The notes: generated from the sequence alone by a model not told the origin. DNA of 39,521 bases from Elysia marginata (GCA_019649035.1 BMAT01009132.1:1-39521), one strand, 5' to 3'; positions 1 through 10,212 are shown, counted from the first letter of the stretch. Numbers and translations: made by a program.

Positions 1-115
1 TGAGACACAAATACTCTGTAAGTATTATCTCAATGAGATATTAATTAATTAATTAATTGTTAATTTTTTATAACATGTGATAAATAAAATGCATGTTGAG
101 TCGCAGCGCAACCCT

Positions 116-671
116 TTATGACGCATGTAGGGTGTAGTTATGCGTGATACTGGTCCACGTCCGACAATCGTCACCATCATAGAACGGGAATCTGTCGGTG
201 TTGAGTGCGACAGTTGGGTATCTCACCAAGTCGTGTTGATAACGCCGAACCGTCCTTCGCTCTGGCTATTAGGAAAAACACTCTCTTGTCGTTGAGGTCG
301 ATGGATATAACACATCCGTACTCACATACGGGACCGTTTGCTGGTATCAACACCCTGTGTGTTAGACACGGAAATATATAAGTGTTGAGCATCTCCGGGA
401 TGGTGTAGAAATTCAACGAAGTTTTGGTCGTCAGCCATTCCAAGTGGTTGTTTCTCCACAAATAGAATTCGTTAGAGATGATATTACAATTATCCATGTC
501 GATCAACGTCGATGGGTGTCCCCATATCAATTCTGGCGCCTTCAATGTTAAAAGGCGATCCCTTGGAAGAGCACCCTTAATCATCTTTTGTAACATATCG
601 TCAATTGTGCATAAATACGTTAGTTTAGGGAGCAGGCTCTGTATCTTAATCATCATGGTTGTGTAGATCAT
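116..671 (-). pseudogene. Unknown viral protein, frameshifted near its C-terminus
   Basis: Not recognised. A 164-residue frame opens with ATG at 671 (a second Met lies five codons in) and stops at 177. The composition is protein-like, with a hydrophobic beta-rich middle and no clear signal peptide or membrane span. Around 230-260 the minus-strand coding signal passes to another frame, which reads on for about 40 protein-like residues (acidic FYDGDD, aromatic WTSITHNY) to a TAA at 118-116. I therefore read this as one gene of about 185 residues with one single-base frame change. It is divergent from the Bcl-2 gene, and the 768-955 repeat array lies between them. The break is not at a long homopolymer. 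An alternative is that the 164-residue form is the intact product and the tail is chance. Confidence 0.5.
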
Positions 672-767
672 TGTGCGTAATAAAAATATGCGATGCGTTC
701 ACCTTGACGAAAAGGGGCATTCTGTGTCCCATGCTTAAAAAGGTCGCCTTACATACACTTTATAATG

Positions 768-955
768 ATCAGCAGGTATCCCGACAATTCTTAACGGGTA
801 GTCAGATAAAACTAATCATCAGGTACCCCGACAGTTATTAACGGGTAGTCAGATAAAAATAATCATCAGGTACCCCGACAGTTATTAACGGATAGTCAGA
901 GAAAAAGAGTCATCGGGTATCCCGATAGTTCTTAACGGGTAGTCCGATAAATAAC
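768..955. promoter_or_regulatory. Four tandem 46-47 bp upstream elements of the vBcl-2 promoter
   Basis: Four near-identical units of about 47 bp each hold two copies of the same core, GGTAYCCCGA and CGGGTAGTCNGATAA, joined by a TTAAC linker. They end just before a TATA box (TATAAAAT at 963-970), 40 bp upstream of the ATG at 1010. The same core in other spacings precedes TATA boxes at several other genes in the window, so this is read as an enhancer or upstream activating array. It could also serve the divergent gene starting at 671. Confidence 0.65.
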
Positions 956-1009
956 TACGAGATATAAAATGTGTGAAAGGTTCGGTACACGCATCATTTA
1001 TACTTCACT

Positions 1010-1429
1010 ATGGCAAGTAAAGGATCAGCTGCTGTTCTGGCGAGAAAAATGATTCGTCATGAAATTTTTGGTGACTCGAACGACCCATTCGTACAAAAAC
1101 TGGTTGCGTTCTTAGCCATTCTTCGAGAGAAGTATGACGAACGCTTGCGGAGCGCAAATGATCTGAACGAATTATGTATCGCTTTAAACATAGTTCTTTC
1201 GGACGACGAGGACGACGGCGGAATAACATGGGGTAGAGTTTTGATGGCCTACATGTATCTAGGTCGCACAGCTAAAGAACAATATCAAACGATGCAGAGT
1301 GAAGAAGCCTTCGACCGTGAATTCGTAACACCAGCTTGCGATCACTTGGGGAATCTGGTGGACGGATGGGTGAATGCTCGTCCCAACGGATGGGACGGCT
1401 TAATGGACAGAATCGCCAGCGAGGTGTGA
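1010..1429 (+). CDS. Viral Bcl-2-like apoptosis regulator
   Basis: A 139-residue protein with the two signature blocks of the Bcl-2 fold. A BH1-like segment lies at residues 71-90 (W74-G75-R76, pattern ITWGRVLMAYMYLG), and a BH2-like segment at 120-134 ends in NGWDGLM, with N126-G127-W128 as in family members. The helical N-terminal half fits helices 2-4. Members bind BH3 peptides of pro-apoptotic proteins at mitochondria; viral copies normally keep infected cells alive. No C-terminal membrane anchor is present, and the protein is shorter than cellular homologues (about 180-230 residues), so it would be soluble. The frame is intact. A TATA box at 963-970 and the 768-955 array precede it, and a poly(A) signal follows at 1498. 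The fold assignment rests on BH1/BH2; BH3 and BH4 are not obvious. Anti-apoptotic rather than pro-apoptotic activity is inferred from the viral context. Confidence 0.75.
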   Translation: MASKGSAAVLARKMIRHEIFGDSNDPFVQKLVAFLAILREKYDERLRSANDLNELCIALNIVLSDDEDDGGITWGRVLMAYMYLGRTAKEQYQTMQSEEAFDREFVTPACDHLGNLVDGWVNARPNGWDGLMDRIASEV

Positions 1430-1497
1430 GGGGAGTTTTACGTTGAACCCTTTGCAACATCTACAAGTATTACGTACATGAAGCATTGATTTTTAAA

Positions 1498-1569
1498 AAT
1501 AAAGTTGAGAGGTTGTGTATATCATACACACACGCTCCTCATGTACATAAAAAATGTGTCCTTTTTATT
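1498..1569. terminator. Convergent poly(A) signals for vBcl-2 and EGF glycoprotein
   Basis: AATAAA at 1498-1503 on the plus strand lies 69 bp past the vBcl-2 stop. TTTATT at 1564-1569 is AATAAA on the minus strand, 68 bp past the end of the EGF/coiled-coil gene. The two transcription units converge here, so the intervening 200 bp are 3' flanks. Confidence 0.6.
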
Positions 1570-1636
1570 TTTCATGACTATATCGTGACGTCCTCTTGTA
1601 ACCTTCACAAGACACTCAAATCATACTGTATGCCCG

Positions 1637-4233
1637 TCACCCGTTTTTCGCAAATATCATACCTGTTCCATCGTTCCTCGATAGGTCTCGCATGCACGTA
1701 TCCAGCTGATCGGTTGCAGCATTTAGATCCTCTATCGCTTCGTCGTGGGCTAATTGAAGTTCGTGAATCGTTTCTTTAGATGAATTCAAATTCGATATGA
1801 GCGTTGACAACATCTGAATGATGGACGCCGAGAGATCGACCACTGTATCGTCAATGGTTATCACTTTATCTTGGTATTCCGCAATTGCTTTCTGGGGGCC
1901 GCTTTGCCCATCATTGAGTAACTTGTAGATGAGCGTCAGGGTTTCACGCATATACGACTCTGTTCCGTTGCATTGTACCAAATTGTTGCTGAGTTGAGTC
2001 TTTTTTGCGGTGCAATCGGTTAAATTATCACGAAGTTCCTCCGTTAATTTGTTGGATTCGTTCAGATCGTCGGTCATATTTATCCTCATTTCGTTGCACT
2101 TTGTCAACTCGTCGGTGACATTACCGTTCTTGATGGTGCAGTCTGTTAAATTCTCACCAAGTTCACGCGTTAACTTCTTGGATTCGTTCAAGGCATTGGT
2201 AATATTAACCTCCAGTTCGTTGCACTTTTTCAACTCATCGGCGATCTCGTTTTTTCCGGTGAGACATTCCGTTAAATTATTATGAAGCCTCTTTGTCAGT
2301 TCATCGAATTCGTTCAAATCATCGGCCACCTTTACTCCCATTTCGTTGCACTTTTTCAACTCCTTAGCAGCTTTGCCTTTTTCGGCGATACATTCTATCA
2401 AACTATCATGAAGTTCCGATGTCCAGTTGTTGGATTTTTGCGGATCGTCGCTCATCCCGATTTCCATTTCGTTGCATTTTTTCAAATTATCACGAAACAT
2501 CGTCTCCCTGATTATACTTTCTGTTAAATTATTACTGAGTTCCATTGTCAATTAGTTGGATTCGTTTAGATCATCGTTCACTCGCGCAATCGTTTCGGTG
2601 CACGTTTTCAACTCATCGACAACACCACTTTTAGCGGTATTGCATTCTGTCAAAGTATAATGGAATTTTCTATTCATTTCGCGGCATTTGTCAAGATCGT
2701 TGGATTTTTCCGTCATTATTTTGCTGCACGTTCTCAATTCGTCATCGACCTCATCTTTATCGACATTACATTCATTAATGAGGGTATTTAGTCACGTCGT
2801 TGTATCATTGCATATCCTAGCGGATGCGTTAGCGTCTTTTAATTTCCATTGAAGCCCTCGAATGATTCGCTTCGGATCTTCCACACATGTATAATTACCG
2901 ATGGTGTTGCGACAGACATGTGTAGGGGGCATTTATATGTACCTAAAAGGCACTCATCGACGTCTGGTACGCATTTATAGCCTTTAATCGCGTCCACACA
3001 TGTGGTCTTCGCCTTGTCGCAGGTGTCGACGCCCGCCGCGCACTCGTCGACAAGACATTCAAAACCATCGAGTTTATCGTGACAGGTTTCGATGGTAGAG
3101 CAATTGTGCGTCCCTGTGACGCATTCATCAACGTTTTTAACGCAAAAAAAGTTTCCGACGACGTTCAAACAAGAAAAGTTTCTTCTGTGGCATATGTTGT
3201 CTTTTGCTTTACATTCGTCGATGTCCACACAATTTCCGTCCTCGCCTTTTACGAACCCTACTCCGCATACGCATTTTGCGGTGTATCCGTCCATCCGTAT
3301 AATGCTCTGCCAATCCCACAATCCTTTGTATTGATCGGTTCGGGTGCAAGCCCCGAAGCTACATGTATTAACGACGTGTTTGGTCGATTGAGCATTCTCG
3401 TCGTATTTCGTACGTTCACAAGTTTTTGCGCCGTAAGAGTAGCACTGACCATCTTGCAAATTGGCTACGGCTGGAGTGTTGATGGTGAACTTATTAACGG
3501 GGTAAGGGAATTTTATCCCATAATAACCGTTCGGCTTATTCTTCGAATCTGATAAATCTCTGAAAGCAGTGTTGTGATATACAACGTAGCCGTCACTGTA
3601 GTTGTGTTGATATATTCTATATTGATCGCCAAATACAACTTTTGGGGTCGTCCTGCCTTTATGTGTGGTTTTTGGATATCGCAGACGACCCAGCAATGAG
3701 TTATGCATCAACATCTCCTCCGGCCTTTTGTTGTCAATCACAAATTCGTCACCCGACAGTTTCTTGTATCGATAAGCAAACAGTTGATAGTTGAAGCTAG
3801 TCATCGCTATTGGTCCATCTGTCGCATTCATATTGAATCGATCGATGATGTCCATCAAAACATCTCCGTTTGCCCTAAAGTACCCTTCGTTGTCGAATTG
3901 GGTTCCCGACATTATCGCTGCGATAGTTTTGTTCATGCCGCGGTTCCATCCTCTAACTTCCCTAATCGAAACCTCTTTAATCAGCAGTTTGGTTTTAATC
4001 TTTTGATTCTTGTAAAACCAAGTCACATGGTCGTTATGCGCTTTAACCCCAATGAATATTATAGGCCATTTCTTTTTCGTCATTGGATAGTCACGACTGA
4101 ACAAGTGGATTCGCATGTCATCACCCTTGTATATGATTCTGCACACCGTTTCCTTGGGCGCTTTATTGTATTTTTCTGCAGTTACGAGTGCGACCGTTAA
4201 AACGATCATCGCCAAATTCGAGTACACCATCAT
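1637..4233 (-). pseudogene. Secreted EGF-repeat / coiled-coil glycoprotein, interrupted
   Basis: The N-terminal 464-residue frame (4233-2839) starts with a signal peptide (hydrophobic LAMIVLTVALVTA). A unique ectodomain of about 280 residues follows, then consecutive calcium-binding EGF-like modules (DIDEC, NVDEC, DVDEC starts). The last EGF module passes to a second frame at a G5 tract (2925-2929, plus strand), then meets TGA at 2794-2792 and TAA at 2554-2552. On the far side the reading continues as 42-residue coiled-coil repeats rich in N-glycosylation sequons (NLT, NIT, NMT) with one Cys pair per repeat, to a stop at 1637. The intact ancestor would be about 865 residues. No membrane anchor is seen, so it would be secreted or a fibrous ectodomain. 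EGF modules are typical of animal matrix proteins and may have been host-derived. The role (attachment, matrix mimicry) is inference. Confidence 0.7.
1922..2677 (-). repeat. Six 126-bp coding repeats (42-residue coiled coil)
   Basis: Units start at 2677, 2551, 2425, 2299, 2173 and 2047 (the last is diverged). Each encodes L-T-x-E-L-x-x-N-L-T-(D/E)-C, then a charged stretch, then E-L-x-K-C-N-E and D-D-L-N-E-S. Forty-two residues equal six heptads, so phase is kept across units. The TAA at 2554 sits exactly where sister units have Lys, so it is a single-base nonsense change in an otherwise conserved repeat. Confidence 0.85.
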
Positions 4234-4302
4234 ATTAACGGTTTCAACGTATTTACTCGTTTACAAGTGATTCGTCGCGTCTACAAATAGTTATTCTCCA
4301 AG

Positions 4303-5067
4303 ATGACATGCGCAAGTACCGCCTCTACAGCATTTCTGGTGATTAATCTGATCGCCCTTGTTGTACTGACGACATTTTCGTGGGTGTTATATAGCGAGTG
4401 CAACAATTTTGTGGATAATCGATTCATCGCCGGCATAACCCCACCCGATTGGACATTGATCACAGGATGGTTGTCGGTGCAGTCCATGCAATTATTATGG
4501 CACATATATTACATCTACAGGTTGATTGTGAGCGATGACCAGTCACCCGAATTGTTACCTCCAACGTGGACGGCGCTATTGCTATTTTCAACCTCATGTA
4601 ATATCGTGTGGTTATTTATGATACACAAATTGTACATAGACGAAGCCCTTTGGTTCATCGCGACCTCCACGATAATCCTTTTAATTATCACCATACGATC
4701 TCACGGTGTTCATGTGTGGAAACATACACTTCTACGAAACGCACTCATGCTCGACACTGTGTGGTTAATGATGGCCACAGCAATGACCGTCGGAGTTGCA
4801 GTTAAACATGTCGACGGAGATGAGAAATTTTTAACATTCGTTGTGCTATGGGGGTTCACTGGAGCACATGGGCTGTATGCCATCATCGACATATTATTTT
4901 TGAATAGAAAATACACGAAATGCTCGTTCACAAGCTACCTGATAATCATACTCTATTCATGTGTACTGGTCGTCGAACAGCCGAATCTGTCCGCCATTGT
5001 ATTATTATCAACCACGCTGGGGTTTTTGACATGCAAAATTATACTATGCGCATGTACATTATTGTAA
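4303..5067 (+). CDS. Multi-span membrane protein, TspO/MBR-like pattern
   Basis: A 254-residue intact ORF with about seven or eight hydrophobic spans (roughly residues 10-30, 55-75, 88-110, 113-132, 145-165, 175-198, 205-225 and 230-252). The patterns ITPPDWTLITGW and CNIVWLFMIHKL resemble the conserved PPxW and N-xx-W blocks of the longer TspO/MBR-related (tryptophan-rich sensory) proteins, but this is remote and unverified. Those proteins bind tetrapyrroles or sterols; no such function is claimed here. The start follows the divergent EGF gene by only 69 bp, so the two share a short bidirectional promoter. A poly(A) signal lies at 5203-5208. The protein could equally be a virus-specific seven-span protein. 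Confidence 0.7.
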   Translation: MTCASTASTAFLVINLIALVVLTTFSWVLYSECNNFVDNRFIAGITPPDWTLITGWLSVQSMQLLWHIYYIYRLIVSDDQSPELLPPTWTALLLFSTSCNIVWLFMIHKLYIDEALWFIATSTIILLIITIRSHGVHVWKHTLLRNALMLDTVWLMMATAMTVGVAVKHVDGDEKFLTFVVLWGFTGAHGLYAIIDILFLNRKYTKCSFTSYLIIILYSCVLVVEQPNLSAIVLLSTTLGFLTCKIILCACTLL

Positions 5068-5202
5068 TGAGATAGTAACACAAATCACCGTTCCTGTCAT
5101 CAAACGATCTACTCGAGTCGAAGTAATGGAGGATGCAGGCCAAGACCGGTGATTCGTACTCTGTTCCCATTTCCAATTATGTACTTAAAAATTTTGAGAA
5201 AC

Positions 5203-5281
5203 AATAAAACCGAGAACTCAAACGCTTTTATAAAACAAAAAAAAAAACAGTTTTTGATTTCCATTTTTTTATAACTTTATT
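5203..5281. terminator. Convergent poly(A) signals; 5068-5446 has no gene
   Basis: AATAAA at 5203-5208 serves the plus-strand membrane protein, and TTTATT at 5276-5281 is AATAAA for the minus-strand RING-1 gene. An A-rich tract lies between them. The 380-bp intergenic stretch 5068-5446 shows no convincing coding frame on either strand. Confidence 0.55.
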
Positions 5282-5446
5282 AACTAACTGATACATTTTT
5301 AAAAACGAATTATAACAGTTCATGGCGGCGACGAACCCTCAGGATCTTGTCGGGCTACACCTGGCACTCATAGACAGTTCTGCATACATCATGAACTGCG
5401 TATCAAATGTCAAGTATCAATAACTTGTAAACAATCTTGTGCGATT

Positions 5447-7149
5447 TTAATTGTTTGACTTTGACCCTAAAAGCACTCGCCGGATGGCGCCGGGCTCACA
5501 AGAGTTGTAAGTCGCCCTGCATATTGGGCATTGGTGACCCACCCGTCCGTTTTCGATTTCTGACGACTGTAAATTGTAGATACACTTTTTGCCAAATATA
5601 TGGCCACACGGGAGCGATGATGCGACGTGGTTGCCCGAGGTCGTGTATTCCAATTGGCAAATTGCGCATTCACTCCCTTCTATTACAGTGGGACCACGGC
5701 TCTCCAATCGATCGGCGTGATCTTTGCGCGTCTTCAAGGTCGTTTTCAGTGTACCCAGTCTGTCATCAAGCCGCTTCGACGAGTCCAACATTATGTTCAT
5801 AACGTCCACGAAATCGATGAATCGGTTGGATTCTGGATGAGAAATCGAAGTGAATTGTTCTTCTTCAAGCAGGCTGTCTTCGTTGAACGACATGACGAAG
5901 CCCGGCCTCCGTCCGCAGCCTGCTTTATTTAAAAAGCAAAATTTGAAGTAGTCGATCAAATTGTCAATTTTCATTAGGTGGCACTCATCCTTTTCCGGTG
6001 CATATGTCAGTGGATTGACAATGTCCCATCCATTCACAGAGTTTACAGCGAAAGCGGTTGTCGCTGGTACCGTCATCGTTATATGATTGGGATCCGGATA
6101 GAGTGAAAAGTTGGAAACGTTAATACCGTCACGCCATAACAGCTTTGAGATGTCGTCAATTTGCGTTTTCGTCATGATGACGACTCAGGTGGTGTCATCT
6201 TCAGCCTGTTCTATGATACGGGACACGTTGATGAACCATACGAGGATGTTCAGTTTCCTCGAGTCATTGAACCGTAAATCCTCTACAGGCAAGTTCGTGG
6301 TGTCACCGGATTCAGCGAAGGTCCATGGGGTAAAGCCCTTGTACCACATGGTATCGTACACTGGGCTCATGGTAAATCCTTCTGCCAATTCATGAGTCAT
6401 GATGCCACCCATGAGATCCCTTTGTGGTAGCATGTGGTCCGATTCCACCAGAACAGACAGCAACGAAGGGTATAGGTCATGTACGGCAACGTCGATTATC
6501 CTAGGGTCATTGGATACTTTTAAGTACCGAGCGGTTAACTCGCACCTCAGCGAGTTTCTGTCCCTGAACATGTGAATATGTCTCACCCGATCACGGCTTC
6601 TGTCGATAAAGGAGGCATCTTTGGGCTGCGATATGTCCACCCGATTCATATCATAATCTAACACAATAGATGCCACTGACATTGGCACTTCATCAGCTTC
6701 ATCAATGAATGATTGATAACATGCCGTAAAAAAGTATCCGCAACGTATCAAAGTTGTGTATTGTCGTGGCAGTTTCATAACAAAGGAGTCCGGATATATA
6801 ATGCCTTTCAACACCTCCGCTTCTACGTCTGGTGGCAGGGGATCTTTGGTATGTTTTGTTTGCTTGGCTTTCAGCGACGGCAACCTGTCCATAGGGATTA
6901 TATGGTCTGTCAACAGTGAGTTGCAGATGCATAAAATTAGATCTTAAGGCTCCTCGAATTTCATCGCTCTCAATATCACGTCGTTTACAACGACGAATCG
7001 TTTGTTTTGAGGAATCGATCGATCCTTATCGACGGCATCCTTGACCCTCATAAGATACTTAAAATGAAGGACTTGTTGTATGACTGGTCAATGTTGTATG
7101 CACGACAAAACATGCTGAGGCGCGTGTTCTGGTTCATTCTGTCTGTCAT
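5447..7149 (-). pseudogene. RING-finger protein 1 (probable ubiquitin ligase), interrupted
   Basis: This is read as one gene of about 565 residues from ATG at 7149. The N-terminal reading changes frame near an A4 tract (7061-7064), meets TAA at 6946-6944, continues through a 242-residue frame (6913-6185), meets TGA at 6187-6185, and finishes in a second 242-residue frame of the same phase. The last part ends in a RING: Cys170, Cys173, Cys190, His192, Cys198, Cys216, Cys219, with Gly (FG) where the fifth ligand is usually Cys. The intact paralogue at 38365-36785 aligns across all three breaks (IVNPLT block, RING, NN terminus), which is why I join the pieces. Invertebrate herpesviruses carry several RING genes thought to act as E3 ligases against host factors. 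The promoter has TATA at 7258-7265. Confidence 0.72.
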
Positions 7150-7257
7150 CTTCGAGTAAGTGGAATAGCGCCGTTTCGAGATAATCTGCAACCGGAAAAA
7201 TTTGGTGACGATTCAGGGACTGCGAAGAGAATGATGACTGAAGATCAGAAACGCCCT

Positions 7258-7385
7258 GCTTTTATACTCTCACCGCTCATCGAGCTGGCCAATCATACGC
7301 CTGCGCGTCATCGCGTGATGCGAGGTTGCTGCGCTAGGCGTTTATCAAGGGGTCCGATAAGTGCATCCGTCCGATGATCCGATTT
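7258..7385 (-). promoter_or_regulatory. RING-1 promoter with GGGGTCCGATAAG element
   Basis: Read on the minus strand, TATAAAAG lies at 7265-7258, about 110 bp before the ATG at 7149. Upstream, around 7350-7380, GGGGTCCGATAAG and two shorter CCGAT copies match the core seen at other promoters of the window, here without a clean tandem array. Confidence 0.4.
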
Positions 7386-7456
7386 GTTGAATATGCGAGA
7401 GGTCCGCGGTTTGATTATCTAGAGCAGAGAGAGGGGGGAGAGGTCCCAGCGTTTTC

Positions 7457-8101
7457 CACATTCCAATGCGTCCCATCTGACGTTCCGATGCCTTCCATCT
7501 GACGTTCCGATGCCTTCCATCTGACACTCCGATGCGTTCCATCTAACACTCCGATGCGTTACATCATCTAACATTCCGATGTATAACATCCGACAATCCG
7601 ATGCGTTACATCTAACATTCCGATGCATTCCATCTAACATTCCGATGCAGAACATCTGACACTCCGATGCATTCCATCTAACATTCCGATGCGTTACATC
7701 TAACACTCCGATGCATTCCATCTAACACCCCGATGCGCCCCATCTAACGTTCCGATGCGTTACATCTGACACTCCGATGCTTTCCATCTGACACTCCGAT
7801 GCGTTACATCTGACACTCCGATGCGTTACATCTGACACTCCGATGCGTTACATCTGACACTCCGATGCGTTACATCATCTAACACTCCGATGCTTTGCAT
7901 CTGACATTCCGATGCATTCCATCTGACACTCCGATCCGTAACATCTGACATTCCGATGCGTTACATCTGACACTCCGATGCGTTACATCATCTAACACTC
8001 CGATGCTTTCCATCTGACATTCCGATGCATTCCATCTAACGTTCCGATGCGTTACATCTGACATTCCGATGCGTTACATCTAACGTTCCGATCCATACCA
8101 C
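7457..8101. repeat. 22-bp minisatellite, about 29 copies
   Basis: About 29 tandem copies of a 22-bp unit, typified by CATCTGACACTCCGATGCGT plus TA, with variants (TCTAAC for TCTGAC, CATTC for GTTAC) and a few 25-bp units carrying an extra CAT. Because 22 is not a multiple of three, the minus strand stays open in long stretches and gives meaningless 22-residue repetitive ORFs. The CTCCGAT core resembles the window's promoter element, which may or may not be coincidence. Confidence 0.92.
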
Positions 8102-8918
8102 AAGCGGCGGATATCTCATACCAAACACTCCACTTCAGTTCTCAATAGACGACGAATAGCCTCCTTGGAATCAGCAGAGCCAACTAGAAATTGTGAAAGA
8201 TATTGAGCAACGCTCTCCGGCTGGGAATCAAGTGTTCATCTAAACCTCATTCATCACCATTCGTTCTACCACGAAGAACGAAAAAGAATATAAGATTGAT
8301 TTGGGGGAGGGTGGTGCGTGAGATAGTGAGAAAAAGTAAAATGAGAAAAAAGAGAGTGGAGTGAGAAAGCAGTACATACAGACTGTGCGAAGGGGTGAAA
8401 GATAGCATGGAGGGTTGAAATAGAGGGAATGTTTAAAACGTTATGCGGTATCAGGAATGAGAATAGAGCACAAAATTATCGTTCTTACGTGCAAACAATT
8501 ACATTAAAATGAGGGAGTTTTGCAACAAGAACGGTAATTTGTGGTCTAATCCCATTCCCAATAGCTAAGCATAGTGTCTAAATCTACTCCAATCATAACA
8601 GATAGAAAAAACGATAAACAATATGATTTTTTGATTTTTTTCATTTTTATTTACACCGGTAGCTTTGCTCAGCAAATTTTTACACAAAATTGTCAAAATT
8701 AAAAAATCATTACAAAAAGGTATTTGATACAGTATTCAAATGTTTTACTACAAATGTCTGTTGTCATTTGCATGCTCAAATGTCATGAACCTCAATTAAT
8801 TAGGAACAAAGAGGATATTTTAAAAAATTATCAAGATACAGTTAGACTATAGGTGATCGCTGTGGATGAAAATTGAAATAGTAGTGCGACAACATATTTA
8901 ATACGGTGACAACAACAA
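8102..8918. other. Gene-free stretch between minisatellite and nuclear-protein gene
   Basis: No complete gene is supported. On the minus strand, 8229-8116 gives a 37-codon protein-like run without a start, possibly an exon or element remnant. From 8280 to 8400 the plus strand is purine-rich (GAGAAAAAG type). From 8580 to 8900 it is AT-rich with no convincing ORF. The inverted-repeat element at 8454-8558 is listed separately. Confidence 0.5.
8454..8558. mobile_element. MITE-like imperfect palindromic element, copy 1
   Basis: About 105 bp whose two ends are inverted copies of each other over roughly 45 bp: the left arm begins GGAATGAGAATAGAGCACAA and the reverse complement of the right arm begins GGAATGGGATTAGACCACAA. 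Related copies lie at 11520-11622 and 36564-36666. There is no coding capacity, which fits a non-autonomous inverted-repeat transposon. A virus-borne structural or origin-like element is the alternative. Confidence 0.65.
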
Positions 8919-10205
8919 TCATTCAGATGAGTCCGACAGGTTCTCGTCCACATCAACTACGGTGGTATCTTCGTCTTCGGATATGATCGGCTTGAACTCA
9001 ACCTTAGATTTCTTTTTGGTAGTCTCACGGCGCCCTCTTTTAATGCGCTCGTTGTCGTTGTAATCATCATCATCATCGTCTCGCATACGCTTCCTACTAG
9101 GAATATTCTGAGGTGTACCGGTCTTGGCGGGGCGGTCGCACGCACGTTCCTGAGAGTTGCTGACGCAACCACCCTTTTTAATTTTAACTTGTGATTTGGA
9201 TCTGTGTTTTTTGAACTGTTTGGATGTAGCAACAGCGTGCGCGGTCATCCTGATCCCTTTGCCGACCGCGTACCCACAAACCATCTGCTGTTTTTTCACC
9301 ACCATGGTGCACTCCGTATCCAAATCGGGGAAAACAGCCTTTCGTCCCAGAAATGTCTTCTTGCGGTTGTTGGATCCAGACAAACCAAATACGAGATGGC
9401 TATCGTCGTTGGTCACCTTTCTGGTCACGGCGCCACCCTCTGAATCAGCTATGCGGAGAACGACGGCCATGGACAGAGTCACATTTTCCTTTCCCTCTGG
9501 GATCACCAGATTGCATTGAGAAAATCGCTCCTTTTTCAGTGGTAAAAGCACGCGATCGCTGAGCTTCAGATAGAAGCTGATGTTCTTGTCGTCGAATACG
9601 TTGTCCTTGACGCCGCTACCCCACTCGTATTCGTCACTTACAATTTTGTTGTAACAAAGTTTGAGTTTCCCAACGGGGATATCTTCGCCCTTTTCGTTTT
9701 TCTTGAGGGCGACCTCCTTGTCACAGGAAAAGTAACTGTCAATGTAGCCCATGAAGCAACGCTTCAGCTCGTTGTAGTCACCACCTCTAACGCCGTAACG
9801 GATCTTTAAATCGCGACCGTCTAACAGATCTTCGTCCCTCCAGTACTCGTTGATGGTATCCGCGCGGAACGTTTTGTATGAGTAGATAGAATCCTTTTCA
9901 ATCACACATGTGGAGGTGAAGAACATCATGTTCTTTTGCATGACACCTTTCAAGAATCCCATCATGGTGGTTTTGTCTCTCACTATCTCGGCTAATAGAG
10001 ATTCGGTGTAACACCGACGGCCCTTCTCTGCATCCTCCTTGTCCTTCTTCTTCTGAACGAATTGCACTCGCCGTTTCTGTTTGATGGAAGACGGAGTCTC
10101 GTGACCGTTTAACATTGCGCCGGTAGTCATCGCTGCGGCCATAGCTTGAATTTTTGATGCTGCTGAACCCGTTGGAAGTGAAGAATGGAATGATGAAATC
10201 GGCAA
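8919..10205 (-). CDS. Basic/acidic nuclear protein, function unknown
   Basis: An intact 428-residue ORF. The N-terminal 60 residues are low-complexity with a basic cluster (KQKRR, KKKDK). A folded central domain spans about residues 65-330, with many aromatic and paired charged residues. The C-terminal 100 residues hold several basic patches (KKHRSKSQVKIKK, SRKRMR, KRGRRETTKKKSK) that would act as nuclear localisation signals, a run of six Asp and a final acidic tail ending in SDSSE. Acidic-tailed nuclear proteins with this layout are often DNA-binding or transcription/replication accessory factors, but no family is recognised. TATA (10213-10224) and copies of the CCGAT promoter element lie just upstream, as at the DNA polymerase, consistent with an early replication-class gene. 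The gene extends to 10205, where ATG follows the TATA by about 10-20 bp; an internal Met near residue 22 is possible. Confidence 0.75.
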   Translation of the reverse strand: MPISSFHSSLPTGSAASKIQAMAAAMTTGAMLNGHETPSSIKQKRRVQFVQKKKDKEDAEKGRRCYTESLLAEIVRDKTTMMGFLKGVMQKNMMFFTSTCVIEKDSIYSYKTFRADTINEYWRDEDLLDGRDLKIRYGVRGGDYNELKRCFMGYIDSYFSCDKEVALKKNEKGEDIPVGKLKLCYNKIVSDEYEWGSGVKDNVFDDKNISFYLKLSDRVLLPLKKERFSQCNLVIPEGKENVTLSMAVVLRIADSEGGAVTRKVTNDDSHLVFGLSGSNNRKKTFLGRKAVFPDLDTECTMVVKKQQMVCGYAVGKGIRMTAHAVATSKQFKKHRSKSQVKIKKGGCVSNSQERACDRPAKTGTPQNIPSRKRMRDDDDDDYNDNERIKRGRRETTKKKSKVEFKPIISEDEDTTVVDVDENLSDSSE

Positions 10206-10212
10206 ATGAGCG

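Noticed and set aside
1-60. TTAA/ATTAATTAATT run at the left edge as a terminal repeat or integration site
   Set aside because: Simple AT-rich microsatellite with no inverted or duplicated partner at the right edge of the window.
7345-8064. Three minus-strand ORFs of 61-100 residues with repeats such as MHRNVRWNASE
   Set aside because: They are by-products of a 22-bp tandem repeat lacking stops on that strand; no start context, no composition typical of proteins.
8116-8229. 37-codon minus-strand protein-like run without start (charged, helical)
   Set aside because: Too short, no start codon or splice support; could be an exon remnant but not claimable as a gene.
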